NCBI GenBank assembly: GCA_041987545.1
Contig: JBHIWH010000009.1
Location: 62,001-126,000, forward strand
Length of the DNA: 64,000 nt
Source of the DNA: JAJRXR01 sp041987545
GTDB lineage: Bacteria > Planctomycetota > Phycisphaerae > Phycisphaerales > UBA1924
Direction of reading: 5' to 3'
The notes below the pieces were generated by a model. The model was not told the DNA's origin, did not search any database, and was given only the letters and a program-made list of their open reading frames with translations. The stretch's first letter is position 1; each line of letters starts with the position of its first letter. Below, piece by piece: positions 8,782 through 16,677 of this stretch. The translations under genes were made by a program, and so were the position numbers.

Positions 8782-10701
8782 ATGAGCAGCAACGACAACA
8801 GCCGATCCGAGCGGGCACGCTTGATCTTCCGGCAGGTGCTGGACGCGCCGGCAAGCCGCTCGGATGATCTGCTGGCGTCGCTCTGCAGCGGGGACTCCGA
8901 ACTCGAATCCGAGGTCACGCGGCTTCTCGCCGCTCACGAGCGTGCCGCCGCCGAGGGATTCCTGGACGGTGCGGTTCCAACGCTCGATAGCGTTCCCGTC
9001 ACAGACCACGCCGCTCGCGAGTCGGCGACGGTCGAGTCTGGGGTTGAGGCGGGCGCCGGCCCTTCCGGAGTCGGGACGAGTCCGGAGGAAAGTCCGCCCG
9101 GCCCGCCTGTCGTCATCCCCAAGTACACGCTCCTGCACCGCATCGGCGAAGGCCAGTTCGCCCAGGTCTGGCTCGCTCAGCACGAGTGGCTCGAGCACCT
9201 GTGCGCGATCCGCCTGTTCGAGCGGGTCTCGGCCGGCGAGGTGGACAGCCTGAGGACGTACAAGCGCGTCGCCGCAAACCACGCCCACCTCGTCCCGATC
9301 GAGGAGGTGGGGCTCGCCGGAGACTGGGTGTACTGCGTGATGCCCAGGGCGGACAACGCCGCGACCGGCGACGACGCCATGACCACGTCCGGCTACCAGG
9401 CGATGACGCTGCGCAAGCACCTCAAGCGCCGCGGGCGACTGGGCGTGGAAGAGGTCGCGGGCATCGGCGCCGACCTCATGTCCGGCGTCGCGCACCTGCA
9501 CGAGAAGGACCTCGTGCACCAGGACATCAAGCCGGAGAACATCCTCTCGATCGACGGGACCTGGAGGCTCGCGGACTTCGGCCTCCTGGGACGCGAGGGA
9601 GGACGACGGGGGTACACACCGGGCTACAACCCGCCCGATAGCGACGTCGGCTGCCCTTATCACGACCGGTACGCCCTCGGCGTCACGCTCTTCGAGTTGC
9701 TCTCCGGCAACTCCGCGGATTACTTCAGCCGCATCCAGCTGCAGCAGGACATCGAGTCCGAAGCAGACCCGCAGCGACGCGGGCTCTTGGAGTGCATCCT
9801 GGGCCTGTGCTCGGATCGCCCGCCACGCGGGTTCGTGTCGGACCGAGACGCTGAGGCGAAACTCCGCCTGCTCGCCTCGCCGCCCCCCGCGGCCGGACGC
9901 GGCGGCGGCTCGTCGCGTGGCGCTCGGACGCTCAGGACGGCCATCGGCGGGGGCGCCGCCGCGCTCGTTGTCATCGCGGCGATGGTCGCGCTCCTCGCCT
10001 GGTGGGCGCCGAACTCAGCCGGGCCTGAACTCGCCGGCCAGCCCGGATCTGAAGCCGCCAGCGTGCCAGACTTCCAGTTTGGCGGGGTGATCCGGGAGGC
10101 ATACGTTGAGGTGTACCGGGCTGCATCCGATGACTCGGAGAGTGTGAAACAGCCGGTCAAGGTGGCGCCCGGGAACCCCGAACCGGCGCACGTGAGAGAA
10201 GGTGACGCTCTTCGCTTCGTCGCGAGCTTTAAGGAGCCAGCTTACGTATACCTCGTCGCGCTGGCCGCGTCCGGTGGGGACGAGTTTCTGTGCTGGCCGG
10301 CGTCGAAGATAGACGCACCGGAGCCGATCCGCACACTCGAGTTCCCGCCACCCTCTCCCGGGGAGATTCAGGACCTCTGGAACTTGGAGGAGGGGCCCGG
10401 CTTGCACGCCTTTGCGCTCATCGCCTCGGCCGAACCTCTCCCGGCGTATGAGCAATGGCGCGACTCGGTCGGCGCACCTCCGTGGCCAGAGAACACCGGA
10501 GCGGTGCTGGCCGACAGCGCCACCGATCTGACACCGATGATCCTCACAAAGCTCGGCATCCAGCGGCTGAGCGTGTCAAGAGCGCCCGGCCAGCGCCGAG
10601 TGCTCCCGGGCCCGGTCCAGACATTGTCGGCACACCTGCGCCGGCTTGGACCGAACCATGAAGCCGTCGCGTATGTGGTCCCCGTCAGACCCGCAGAGTA
10701 G
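8782..10701 (+). CDS. Membrane Ser/Thr kinase-like protein with DUF4384-like C-terminal domain; VAIK Lys replaced by Arg
   Basis: 639 aa. Residues 1-60 are the short helical region (ARLIFRQVLDAP, then LLAAHERA) common before planctomycete kinases. The kinase domain is about residues 114-370: glycine loop IGEGQFAQVW, catalytic loop HQDIKPENI (Asp about 248) and DFG at about 265. The beta-3 motif is CAIRLFE, so the ATP-anchoring Lys is Arg (about 144), and HRD is HQD. One transmembrane segment lies near 392-412. The exported region contains a DUF4384-like core (DALRFVASFKEPAYVYLVAL, with LCWPASK downstream). The ATG at 8782 was chosen because it matches where this kinase type usually begins. 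It may be weakly active or a pseudokinase that senses through the exported domain. Confidence 0.87.
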   Translation: MSSNDNSRSERARLIFRQVLDAPASRSDDLLASLCSGDSELESEVTRLLAAHERAAAEGFLDGAVPTLDSVPVTDHAARESATVESGVEAGAGPSGVGTSPEESPPGPPVVIPKYTLLHRIGEGQFAQVWLAQHEWLEHLCAIRLFERVSAGEVDSLRTYKRVAANHAHLVPIEEVGLAGDWVYCVMPRADNAATGDDAMTTSGYQAMTLRKHLKRRGRLGVEEVAGIGADLMSGVAHLHEKDLVHQDIKPENILSIDGTWRLADFGLLGREGGRRGYTPGYNPPDSDVGCPYHDRYALGVTLFELLSGNSADYFSRIQLQQDIESEADPQRRGLLECILGLCSDRPPRGFVSDRDAEAKLRLLASPPPAAGRGGGSSRGARTLRTAIGGGAAALVVIAAMVALLAWWAPNSAGPELAGQPGSEAASVPDFQFGGVIREAYVEVYRAASDDSESVKQPVKVAPGNPEPAHVREGDALRFVASFKEPAYVYLVALAASGGDEFLCWPASKIDAPEPIRTLEFPPPSPGEIQDLWNLEEGPGLHAFALIASAEPLPAYEQWRDSVGAPPWPENTGAVLADSATDLTPMILTKLGIQRLSVSRAPGQRRVLPGPVQTLSAHLRRLGPNHEAVAYVVPVRPAE

Positions 10702-10803
10702 AGCCACGCTGGAACCCGGACGCCAGCGCCAGGGGCTGGACACGCCCCGCTTGAGTCCGATCCTGGCGCCTGCCATGATGCACTTCAGGTTTGGGGGAAC
10801 GAC

Positions 10804-12840
10804 ATGAACCCAGTCACCTGTATCGCAGCTCTTGTCGTGGGCGGGCTGTGCGCGTCCATGTCCGCGGCCCACCAGGACCCCGATCCTCCGGAGATGACGC
10901 TTGAGCTGCCGGATTGGGATCCGGCCCCGGAGGACCTGCCGCCCGAGCTGAGGCCGCTCGACGTGGTGCGTCCCGAGTTGCCGGATGAAGTCGCGGTGGA
11001 GATTGCGGCGCTGGAGCGGGAGATTCGTCAGCTGGAGCGGGTCAGCATGACGGCCCCTTCAAAGCCTGATCAGGACGCCGCGCTCGACAAGGCGTTCACC
11101 TTGGCCCGGACGGCGCTCGCGATGCGGGAGGAGTGGCAGGGAAACTCGCCAGGCGCGGTGAGATGGAGAGACCCGGAGGGCGATCCCGCGGAGTGGCATG
11201 AGGTCTCCAGCGCTCGCGCGACCCTGGATAGGCTGATCGCGCTCAAGCGCGCCGATCAGGAGACGCGGGGCCAGTTCCACGCCGCGACTGAGGCCGTGCT
11301 CGAGCATCTGAGATCGCGCTCGCGCCGAGACGCGTCGGAGATCGCAGACCAGCTGCGGGGCGCCCTCGGAGTCATGGAATCGGTCCTGGGAGAAGGACAC
11401 GAGACCGTAGTCCTCGCAAACGCCCGAGCCGGATACGCGCTCCAAGCCGCCGGTGACCCCGTGAGGGCGGAGACGCACTACCGCGCGGCCGCCAGCGGCG
11501 GGCGAGAGTCGCTCGGTCCCGACCACCCGGACTATCTGTTCTCCGCTTCCTACCTCGGGTATTTCCTGGCCGTGACCGGCCGGCCCGCCGAGGGCGAGAT
11601 CCACTACAAGAGAGCCCTGGTCGGCAACCGGAGAATCCGTGGAGATGCTCACACCAGAACCATCGCAGCCATCAACAACGTCGGGTACGCCCTGAGTGAG
11701 CAGGGCCGATTCGACGAGGTCGCGTCCTTTGCACGCGCCGCGTTCTACGGCTATCACGCGACGCTCGGCCTCGAGGATGTCGACACGCTCACCGCAGCCA
11801 ACAACCTCGGCTACCTGCTCGCGACGCAGGGCCAACTCGCGGAGGCGGAGTCATACCTACAACTCGCCAACCGAGGATTTCGGGCCATCGCACCCGAGCA
11901 TCCGTTGATGGCCAGCGTCCTTGGGAACGTTGGATACCTCCGGGACAAGCAGGGCCGTGCCGAGGAAGCGGAGGAGTACTGGCTTGCCGCGATCGAGGCG
12001 TCGCGCCGCTTGGTCGGCCCGAACGACCCATCCACCCAGCAGTGGGTGAACAACCTTGGGACCTTGCTTGCCAGCCAGGGGAGGGACAGCGAGGCGGAGT
12101 CGTACTACAGAAGTGCCATCGTCGACTTCCAATCCAGGATGAGCCCCGATCACCCTTATGTCCTACGGAGCGTAGCCAACCTCGGAGCTCTACTCGCCTC
12201 GCGAGGCGATCTCGACGAGGCGAGCACCCATCTCCAAAGGGCGCTTGCGGGCTTTCGAGAGCGACTTGGTGAGAGTCACCCGTTCACGCTGTCCACGATA
12301 CACATGATGGGACTCTTGTCGGTTGAGGAAGGCCGATACGGAGAAGCCGAGCGCTACTACGCTCAAGCCTTGGACGCCCGGAGAGAGCTCCTGGGCGATC
12401 TTCACCCGGACACCCTCGACACTCTTGTCGCCATTGGGGTTCTGAGTTCGGCGAGGGGAGATCACAACCAGGCCACCGACACCCTGGACGAGGCCCTGCT
12501 GATCGGCGAGCAGTTGCGGACAAGTGTGGGCGATCGCGCGGCGGATCGGGCGATGATCGCCAATCAGATAGGGCTGCAGGAGTTCGTCCCGATCTACGCC
12601 CTGTCAGCGAGCGAGTTGGGAAGAGACTCAGCAGCGCTGAGCGTGCTGGAGCGCGGCCGCGCACGCGCGGCACTGGACCTTCTCAATCAAGACTCGAGCT
12701 TCCTGACCAGAGCGTCGCTCGCCACCGATGCACCCGCGCGGATGTCGCGGTATGGGATCGCGGTTGACAAAGAGCAGTCAGCGTTGGCCGCATTGCGAGA
12801 CGCTGAGGCACGCCTCGCGGCCGTCGTGAGCCGCAACTGA
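10804..12840 (+). CDS. Exported TPR protein, paralogue E (678 aa, CHAT-less)
   Basis: Signal peptide at residues 1-22 (IAALVVGGLCASMSAAHQ), then LPDWDPAPEDLPPELRPL, a coiled coil at about 55-95 and the QGN/VRW/WHEVSSARATL segment. About ten 42-aa TPRs follow, e.g. RRELLGDLHPDTLDTLVAIG. The C-terminal helix is ERGRARAALDLLNQD and the protein ends AEARLAAVVSRN with no CHAT domain. It is co-directional with the kinase, 102 nt downstream. The shared start, middle and end motifs show it is the fifth paralogue, on the opposite side of the sigma/kinase pair from the other four. Confidence 0.9.
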   Translation: MNPVTCIAALVVGGLCASMSAAHQDPDPPEMTLELPDWDPAPEDLPPELRPLDVVRPELPDEVAVEIAALEREIRQLERVSMTAPSKPDQDAALDKAFTLARTALAMREEWQGNSPGAVRWRDPEGDPAEWHEVSSARATLDRLIALKRADQETRGQFHAATEAVLEHLRSRSRRDASEIADQLRGALGVMESVLGEGHETVVLANARAGYALQAAGDPVRAETHYRAAASGGRESLGPDHPDYLFSASYLGYFLAVTGRPAEGEIHYKRALVGNRRIRGDAHTRTIAAINNVGYALSEQGRFDEVASFARAAFYGYHATLGLEDVDTLTAANNLGYLLATQGQLAEAESYLQLANRGFRAIAPEHPLMASVLGNVGYLRDKQGRAEEAEEYWLAAIEASRRLVGPNDPSTQQWVNNLGTLLASQGRDSEAESYYRSAIVDFQSRMSPDHPYVLRSVANLGALLASRGDLDEASTHLQRALAGFRERLGESHPFTLSTIHMMGLLSVEEGRYGEAERYYAQALDARRELLGDLHPDTLDTLVAIGVLSSARGDHNQATDTLDEALLIGEQLRTSVGDRAADRAMIANQIGLQEFVPIYALSASELGRDSAALSVLERGRARAALDLLNQDSSFLTRASLATDAPARMSRYGIAVDKEQSALAALRDAEARLAAVVSRN

Positions 12841-13247
12841 TGGGCTCGAGGCCATCAGAGCGCAGCGAGAGCCCGCCTTCGGCGGTGTCAAGGAAGCGAG
12901 GCGGACGGGACTCGACCCCGCAACCATCCAATCGACAGTCCGAGGCAAGCATCTGTAGGCAGCATGCCCCGCCGAGACTTCCGGACACCGATTGTCCTCT
13001 GGCCCTGCGCTGGACGAAGCAACAAACTCGGACTCGACCCTCCACGGCGGCCGGAGTCCGATCTTGGGCATCGCACTCCCGCGCGGCTCGCCGTGCCTGC
13101 CTGGGGGGCTCTCTCCCTGGCGCTCCGACCGGCGGACTGTCACTCAGAATGACCGACGCGTACGAAGGAGGCCCAGATACCGAGGCCCGCGACAGGGCTC
13201 CCGGCGCTTGCGGTCCTGTCGATTCTCCGGCCGTTGCGACCTCGACA
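12841..13247. other. 407-bp gap with tRNA-Asp relic, no convincing gene
   Basis: No reading frame here has recognisable motifs. The only identifiable content is the truncated tRNA-Asp copy at 12896-12942 (separate entry). The rest resembles decayed GC-rich sequence between convergent genes. Confidence 0.5.
12896..12942 (-). pseudogene. 3'-half tRNA-Asp relic (candidate att repeat)
   Basis: Aligns with the 3' half of the intact tRNA-Asp at 20249-20322 in the same orientation: acceptor 3' strand, T arm and the anticodon region including GTC. There are about four mismatches over 47 bases, then identity stops. The 5' half is missing, so it cannot be a functional tRNA. The short flank beyond the tRNA 3' end is also similar (tgtca...aagc in both). 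Duplicated tRNA 3' ends are typical footprints of tRNA-targeting integrative elements. Confidence 0.7.
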
Positions 13248-15938
13248 TCAAGGGCTTGCTCGGTTGATCTGCGTCCAGCCGCTTGAACTTGAGAGCGGGG
13301 CGTTGCTCATCATGAACTGCCCCTGCCCGTTCGTGTACGCGTGGTTGTACTGGCTGGGCAGCTGGACGACGTTGCCGCTGGGCGTCTTGTAATCCTCGAC
13401 GTCGCGAATGTAGTTGATGAACTGGTGATGGAGCCTGTCGTTTGACGCCTGGCGGGAGCGGACCGACTCCTGGTGGATCTCGAAGGACTTCTGCATCGCC
13501 TCGCGGTTGATGCGGCCGCGCTCGGCGATGCCGTCCGAGACCGTCTTGTTGATCTGGGCCCGCAGCTGCATGACCGTCGCCAGCCACTTGGGATCGGGGC
13601 GGACAGACAGGCTGGCCGCGTCTGCGATGGCGCGGTTGGGGGACCCTCCGACGGGCGTCCGGACCATGCGGACGTCCTCGACCCCCCACCGGGCCATGGT
13701 CGCGACCGGGCCCATCGACATGGGGATGCGCGTGATGAACGCGTATCCCGTGACGTAGACGTCCTCCTCGAACTCGACGCCGTTCTCGCGGTACCTGACT
13801 CGGACACGGTCTGCGAAGAGCGACGTGTTCGTCTCGCCCCCGCCCATCTGCCGCATCGCCTGGTTCTGCTGCTCCATCGACTGGATGGTCGGGCCGAGCA
13901 GCTCTCGGAGCGTCGCGAGCACGTCGGACATCTCGCTGGCCTCAAGCACCTGGACGTCGGTCGCCTCGGGGCGGTTCTGCGGGATGAGCATGGTCTGGAC
14001 GTACTCGCCCGTCGTCTGGGGCAGTGGCATGAACGTGAGCCCGTCGCCCGTCGCCTGACCGGGGCGGGGGGCGGGGCCCGTGCCGGGGACGCCCATCTGG
14101 GCGTTGATCTGATAGATGTCGCTCCAGGTGTAGTTGGCGCCCGGGTAGTAGCCGAACGCGGCGCCGTCGGGCGCGGTGACCCGCAGGTCCAGGTGGACCA
14201 TGTCCAGGTAGAGCTGGGGCTGGCTCCATCGGGCGCCGCCCTGGTGGCGCCAGCCCTGCGGGACGAGGAGCGTGTGCGACGGTGCGCCGCCCATCTCGGG
14301 ATCGGGCAGCGCGACCGGCTCGAGCGTCACCGAAGAGGCGGCACTCACTCCCCCTGCCCCAGCGGGACGCCCGAGCCCGGTCGTTGCGCCACCCCCCTGC
14401 AGCCGCCACTCCCCGTCGCGGCCGCCGTTCCGTGTGTTTCCGCCGGGCCGGGTCGCGGGCCGGGCGGTCCTGGTCGCGCTGAACTGTGACCAGCCGTCGT
14501 AGTCGTTGCCCAGGCGTCCCGAGATCGAGTCGCCGCTGATGGTGAACTCCATCTGCTGCGGGCCCATAGAGCCGCTCTCGCCCGTCTGCACGACGGTCGC
14601 CATCGTGTCGCCCGCACGGAGCGTGGCGCGGTCGCCCTGGAGGCCCCCCTCGAAGCGGCCCGCGGCGCGGACGTCGACCATCCGCCCGTCGTCGGCGGGC
14701 ATCTGGAGCTCAACAACGACGTCCGCCGTGTACCCGCCCGAGGCGGCCCGCGCGACGCTCATCTTGATGGGCGCCCGCATCATCCGCCCGTCGTCCATCT
14801 GCTCGCTGAGCGAGCCGGTCCACTCGCCGGCGAGGGGATCGGCGGCCTGGGGCCGCTCGTCCTTGCCGGTCCGGCGCGCCTCGGCGGGCGCCACGAACCG
14901 GTCGTAGTCGATCAGGTCGTCCAGCTTCGAGGCGTCGGGGATCTCACGCACGAGCTCGGCGGTCCGGGCCTTGACCCGCTCCCGATCCTGGGCCGAGACG
15001 CTCTTGTCGTTGCCGAAGTACTCCATCATCTGCTTGGCGTCGTCGGACCCGCGATCGGCGGCGAGGCCAACCCAGGCGATGCCCTCCACGAAGTCCTTGT
15101 CGCGCCCGATGCCGTTGAGCAGCATCTCGCCGTAGCTCATGATCCCGCCCAACGCGCCCAGCCTGGCCGAGCGCTCGAAGTGGGCGATGGCGGCGGCGTT
15201 GTCGGGCTCGCCCCACGTGCCCTCGTTGAACATCACGCCCAGCTCGAACAGGGCGCTGGGGTGCTCGCCGCGGGCGGCGGTCTCGAAGAAGCGCCGGGCG
15301 GCGTCCAGGTCCTGCTTCGTGCTCAGCCCGAACGCCGAGCACATGCCCACGAGGTAGCTCGCGCCGACGTGCCCGCGATCGGCCAGGGGGCGGCAGATCC
15401 GCAGGGCCTCCTCGATGTTCTGCGCGGCCATCGCGTCGGACGCGCGCTTCAGCTGCGCCGGGTCGGCTCGCTCGCCGCCGCCCGCGCGCCCCGGGGCGCG
15501 TCCGCCCTCGTCCCGCAGGCGGTACGCGGACTGACCGGTCTTGAAGCTGTACCCGTTCGCCCGATCGCCCTGGAGCGAGAACTCGTACGTCGAGCCGCCG
15601 GCGACGAACGAGCCGTCGAGCCGCGTCGCGTCCTTGTAGGTCCCGGTGAACGGGAAGGTGTTGTCGCCCATGCGGATCTGGCCCGAGAGGACGGCCGAGG
15701 TGTCGTCGAGGCGCTCGAGGATCAGGGTCAGCCCGTCGCCGGCCAGGCGGGCGGGAAGGTCGAGGTCCGGGCCCAGGTAGGGGACCCCGCCCCGGTCGAG
15801 CGGGTTCTCGGACTGCTTCTCGAGCGGGTTCGACTGGGCCAGTGCCGACGGCGCCGCGACGAACGCCTGGCACCCGAGGACGAGGCCGGCGAGGATGGCG
15901 AGCCGGTAGGATGGGGTTCGCGGGGTGATGGGCGGCAT
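13248..15938 (-). CDS. Secreted Sel1-like repeat protein (896 aa)
   Basis: The start is ATG at 15938 with GGAG upstream. The signal peptide is about residues 8-35 (LAILAGLVLGCQAFVAAPSALAQ). Then comes a beta-rich segment (SAVLSGQIRMGDNTFPFTGT), Sel1 repeats at about 160-300 (e.g. AARRFFETAARGEHPSALFE) and a second beta-rich segment (DPLAGEWTGSLSEQ) resembling the first. The C-terminal region, from about 575 onward (HTLLVPQGWRHQGGARW), was not recognised. Sel1 repeats are protein-interaction solenoids. It is divergent from the sigma factor at 16082 with a 143-bp gap, so it may be a target of that module (inference). Confidence 0.82.
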   Translation of the reverse strand: MPPITPRTPSYRLAILAGLVLGCQAFVAAPSALAQSNPLEKQSENPLDRGGVPYLGPDLDLPARLAGDGLTLILERLDDTSAVLSGQIRMGDNTFPFTGTYKDATRLDGSFVAGGSTYEFSLQGDRANGYSFKTGQSAYRLRDEGGRAPGRAGGGERADPAQLKRASDAMAAQNIEEALRICRPLADRGHVGASYLVGMCSAFGLSTKQDLDAARRFFETAARGEHPSALFELGVMFNEGTWGEPDNAAAIAHFERSARLGALGGIMSYGEMLLNGIGRDKDFVEGIAWVGLAADRGSDDAKQMMEYFGNDKSVSAQDRERVKARTAELVREIPDASKLDDLIDYDRFVAPAEARRTGKDERPQAADPLAGEWTGSLSEQMDDGRMMRAPIKMSVARAASGGYTADVVVELQMPADDGRMVDVRAAGRFEGGLQGDRATLRAGDTMATVVQTGESGSMGPQQMEFTISGDSISGRLGNDYDGWSQFSATRTARPATRPGGNTRNGGRDGEWRLQGGGATTGLGRPAGAGGVSAASSVTLEPVALPDPEMGGAPSHTLLVPQGWRHQGGARWSQPQLYLDMVHLDLRVTAPDGAAFGYYPGANYTWSDIYQINAQMGVPGTGPAPRPGQATGDGLTFMPLPQTTGEYVQTMLIPQNRPEATDVQVLEASEMSDVLATLRELLGPTIQSMEQQNQAMRQMGGGETNTSLFADRVRVRYRENGVEFEEDVYVTGYAFITRIPMSMGPVATMARWGVEDVRMVRTPVGGSPNRAIADAASLSVRPDPKWLATVMQLRAQINKTVSDGIAERGRINREAMQKSFEIHQESVRSRQASNDRLHHQFINYIRDVEDYKTPSGNVVQLPSQYNHAYTNGQGQFMMSNAPLSSSSGWTQINRASP

Positions 15939-16081
15939 GTGAGTGCTCCGTCGTGCGTGTCGTTGCGGGCGGGCTCGTGCCCGTCGCCATGGGTCCTTGC
16001 CAGCCGAGGCGCGCGGTCTGACGCCAACGCCCAAAAAAACTCGACCAGGCCCCCCAGGCCGGGCAGACTTATGACCCCACG

Positions 16082-16669
16082 ATGACCGCGCACACGACCC
16101 ACATCACGCTGCTCGACAAGCTGGGCGAGGATCACAACTCACTGGCCTGGAGCGAGTTCTGCGATCGGTACGGGGAACTGATCCGCGCCTTCGCCCGCCG
16201 CCAGGGGCTCCAGGCCGCCGACTGCGACGACGTGCTGCAGGACGTGCTGGTCGCGCTCTCCGGGTCGATGCGGCGGTTCGAGTACGACCCGGCCAAGGGC
16301 AAGTTCCGGTCCTACCTGAAGACGATCACGCTGCGGGCGATCTTCAAGAAGTTCCGTCAGAAGCAGCGGGTCGGCGGGCAAGGACCCGGGGACGGCGCGG
16401 TCGAGGCCGCGGCGGTGGACCCGGAGACCGACAGCCGCTGGGAAGACGAGTGGCGCCAGCACCATCTGAGGCAGGCGATGAGGACGATCGACACCGAGTT
16501 CAGCGACACCGACCGGGCCGCGTTCCGCCTGTACGCGCTGGGCGGGCGGGGCGCGGGGGAGACCGCCGAGGCCCTGGGCATCAGCGTGGACAGCGTGTAC
16601 CAGGCCAAGAGCCGGATCACGGCCCGCCTGGCGGCGCTGGTCGAGACGCAGGTCAGGGACGAGGGGTGA
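16082..16669 (+). CDS. ECF sigma-70 factor (planctomycete type)
   Basis: 195 aa. Region 2 includes ADCDDVLQDVLVALSGSMRR and the FRSYLKTITLRAIFKKF helix. Region 4 includes FRLYALGGRGAGETAEALGI followed by SVDSVYQAKSRITARL. The next gene's ATG is 8 nt after the stop, and an alternative GTG of that gene overlaps the stop (GTGA), so the pair is coupled. This is the second of three sigma/kinase pairs in the window. Target promoters are unknown; the divergent Sel1 gene is a candidate. Confidence 0.9.
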   Translation: MTAHTTHITLLDKLGEDHNSLAWSEFCDRYGELIRAFARRQGLQAADCDDVLQDVLVALSGSMRRFEYDPAKGKFRSYLKTITLRAIFKKFRQKQRVGGQGPGDGAVEAAAVDPETDSRWEDEWRQHHLRQAMRTIDTEFSDTDRAAFRLYALGGRGAGETAEALGISVDSVYQAKSRITARLAALVETQVRDEG

Positions 16670-16677
16670 GCGGGGCG

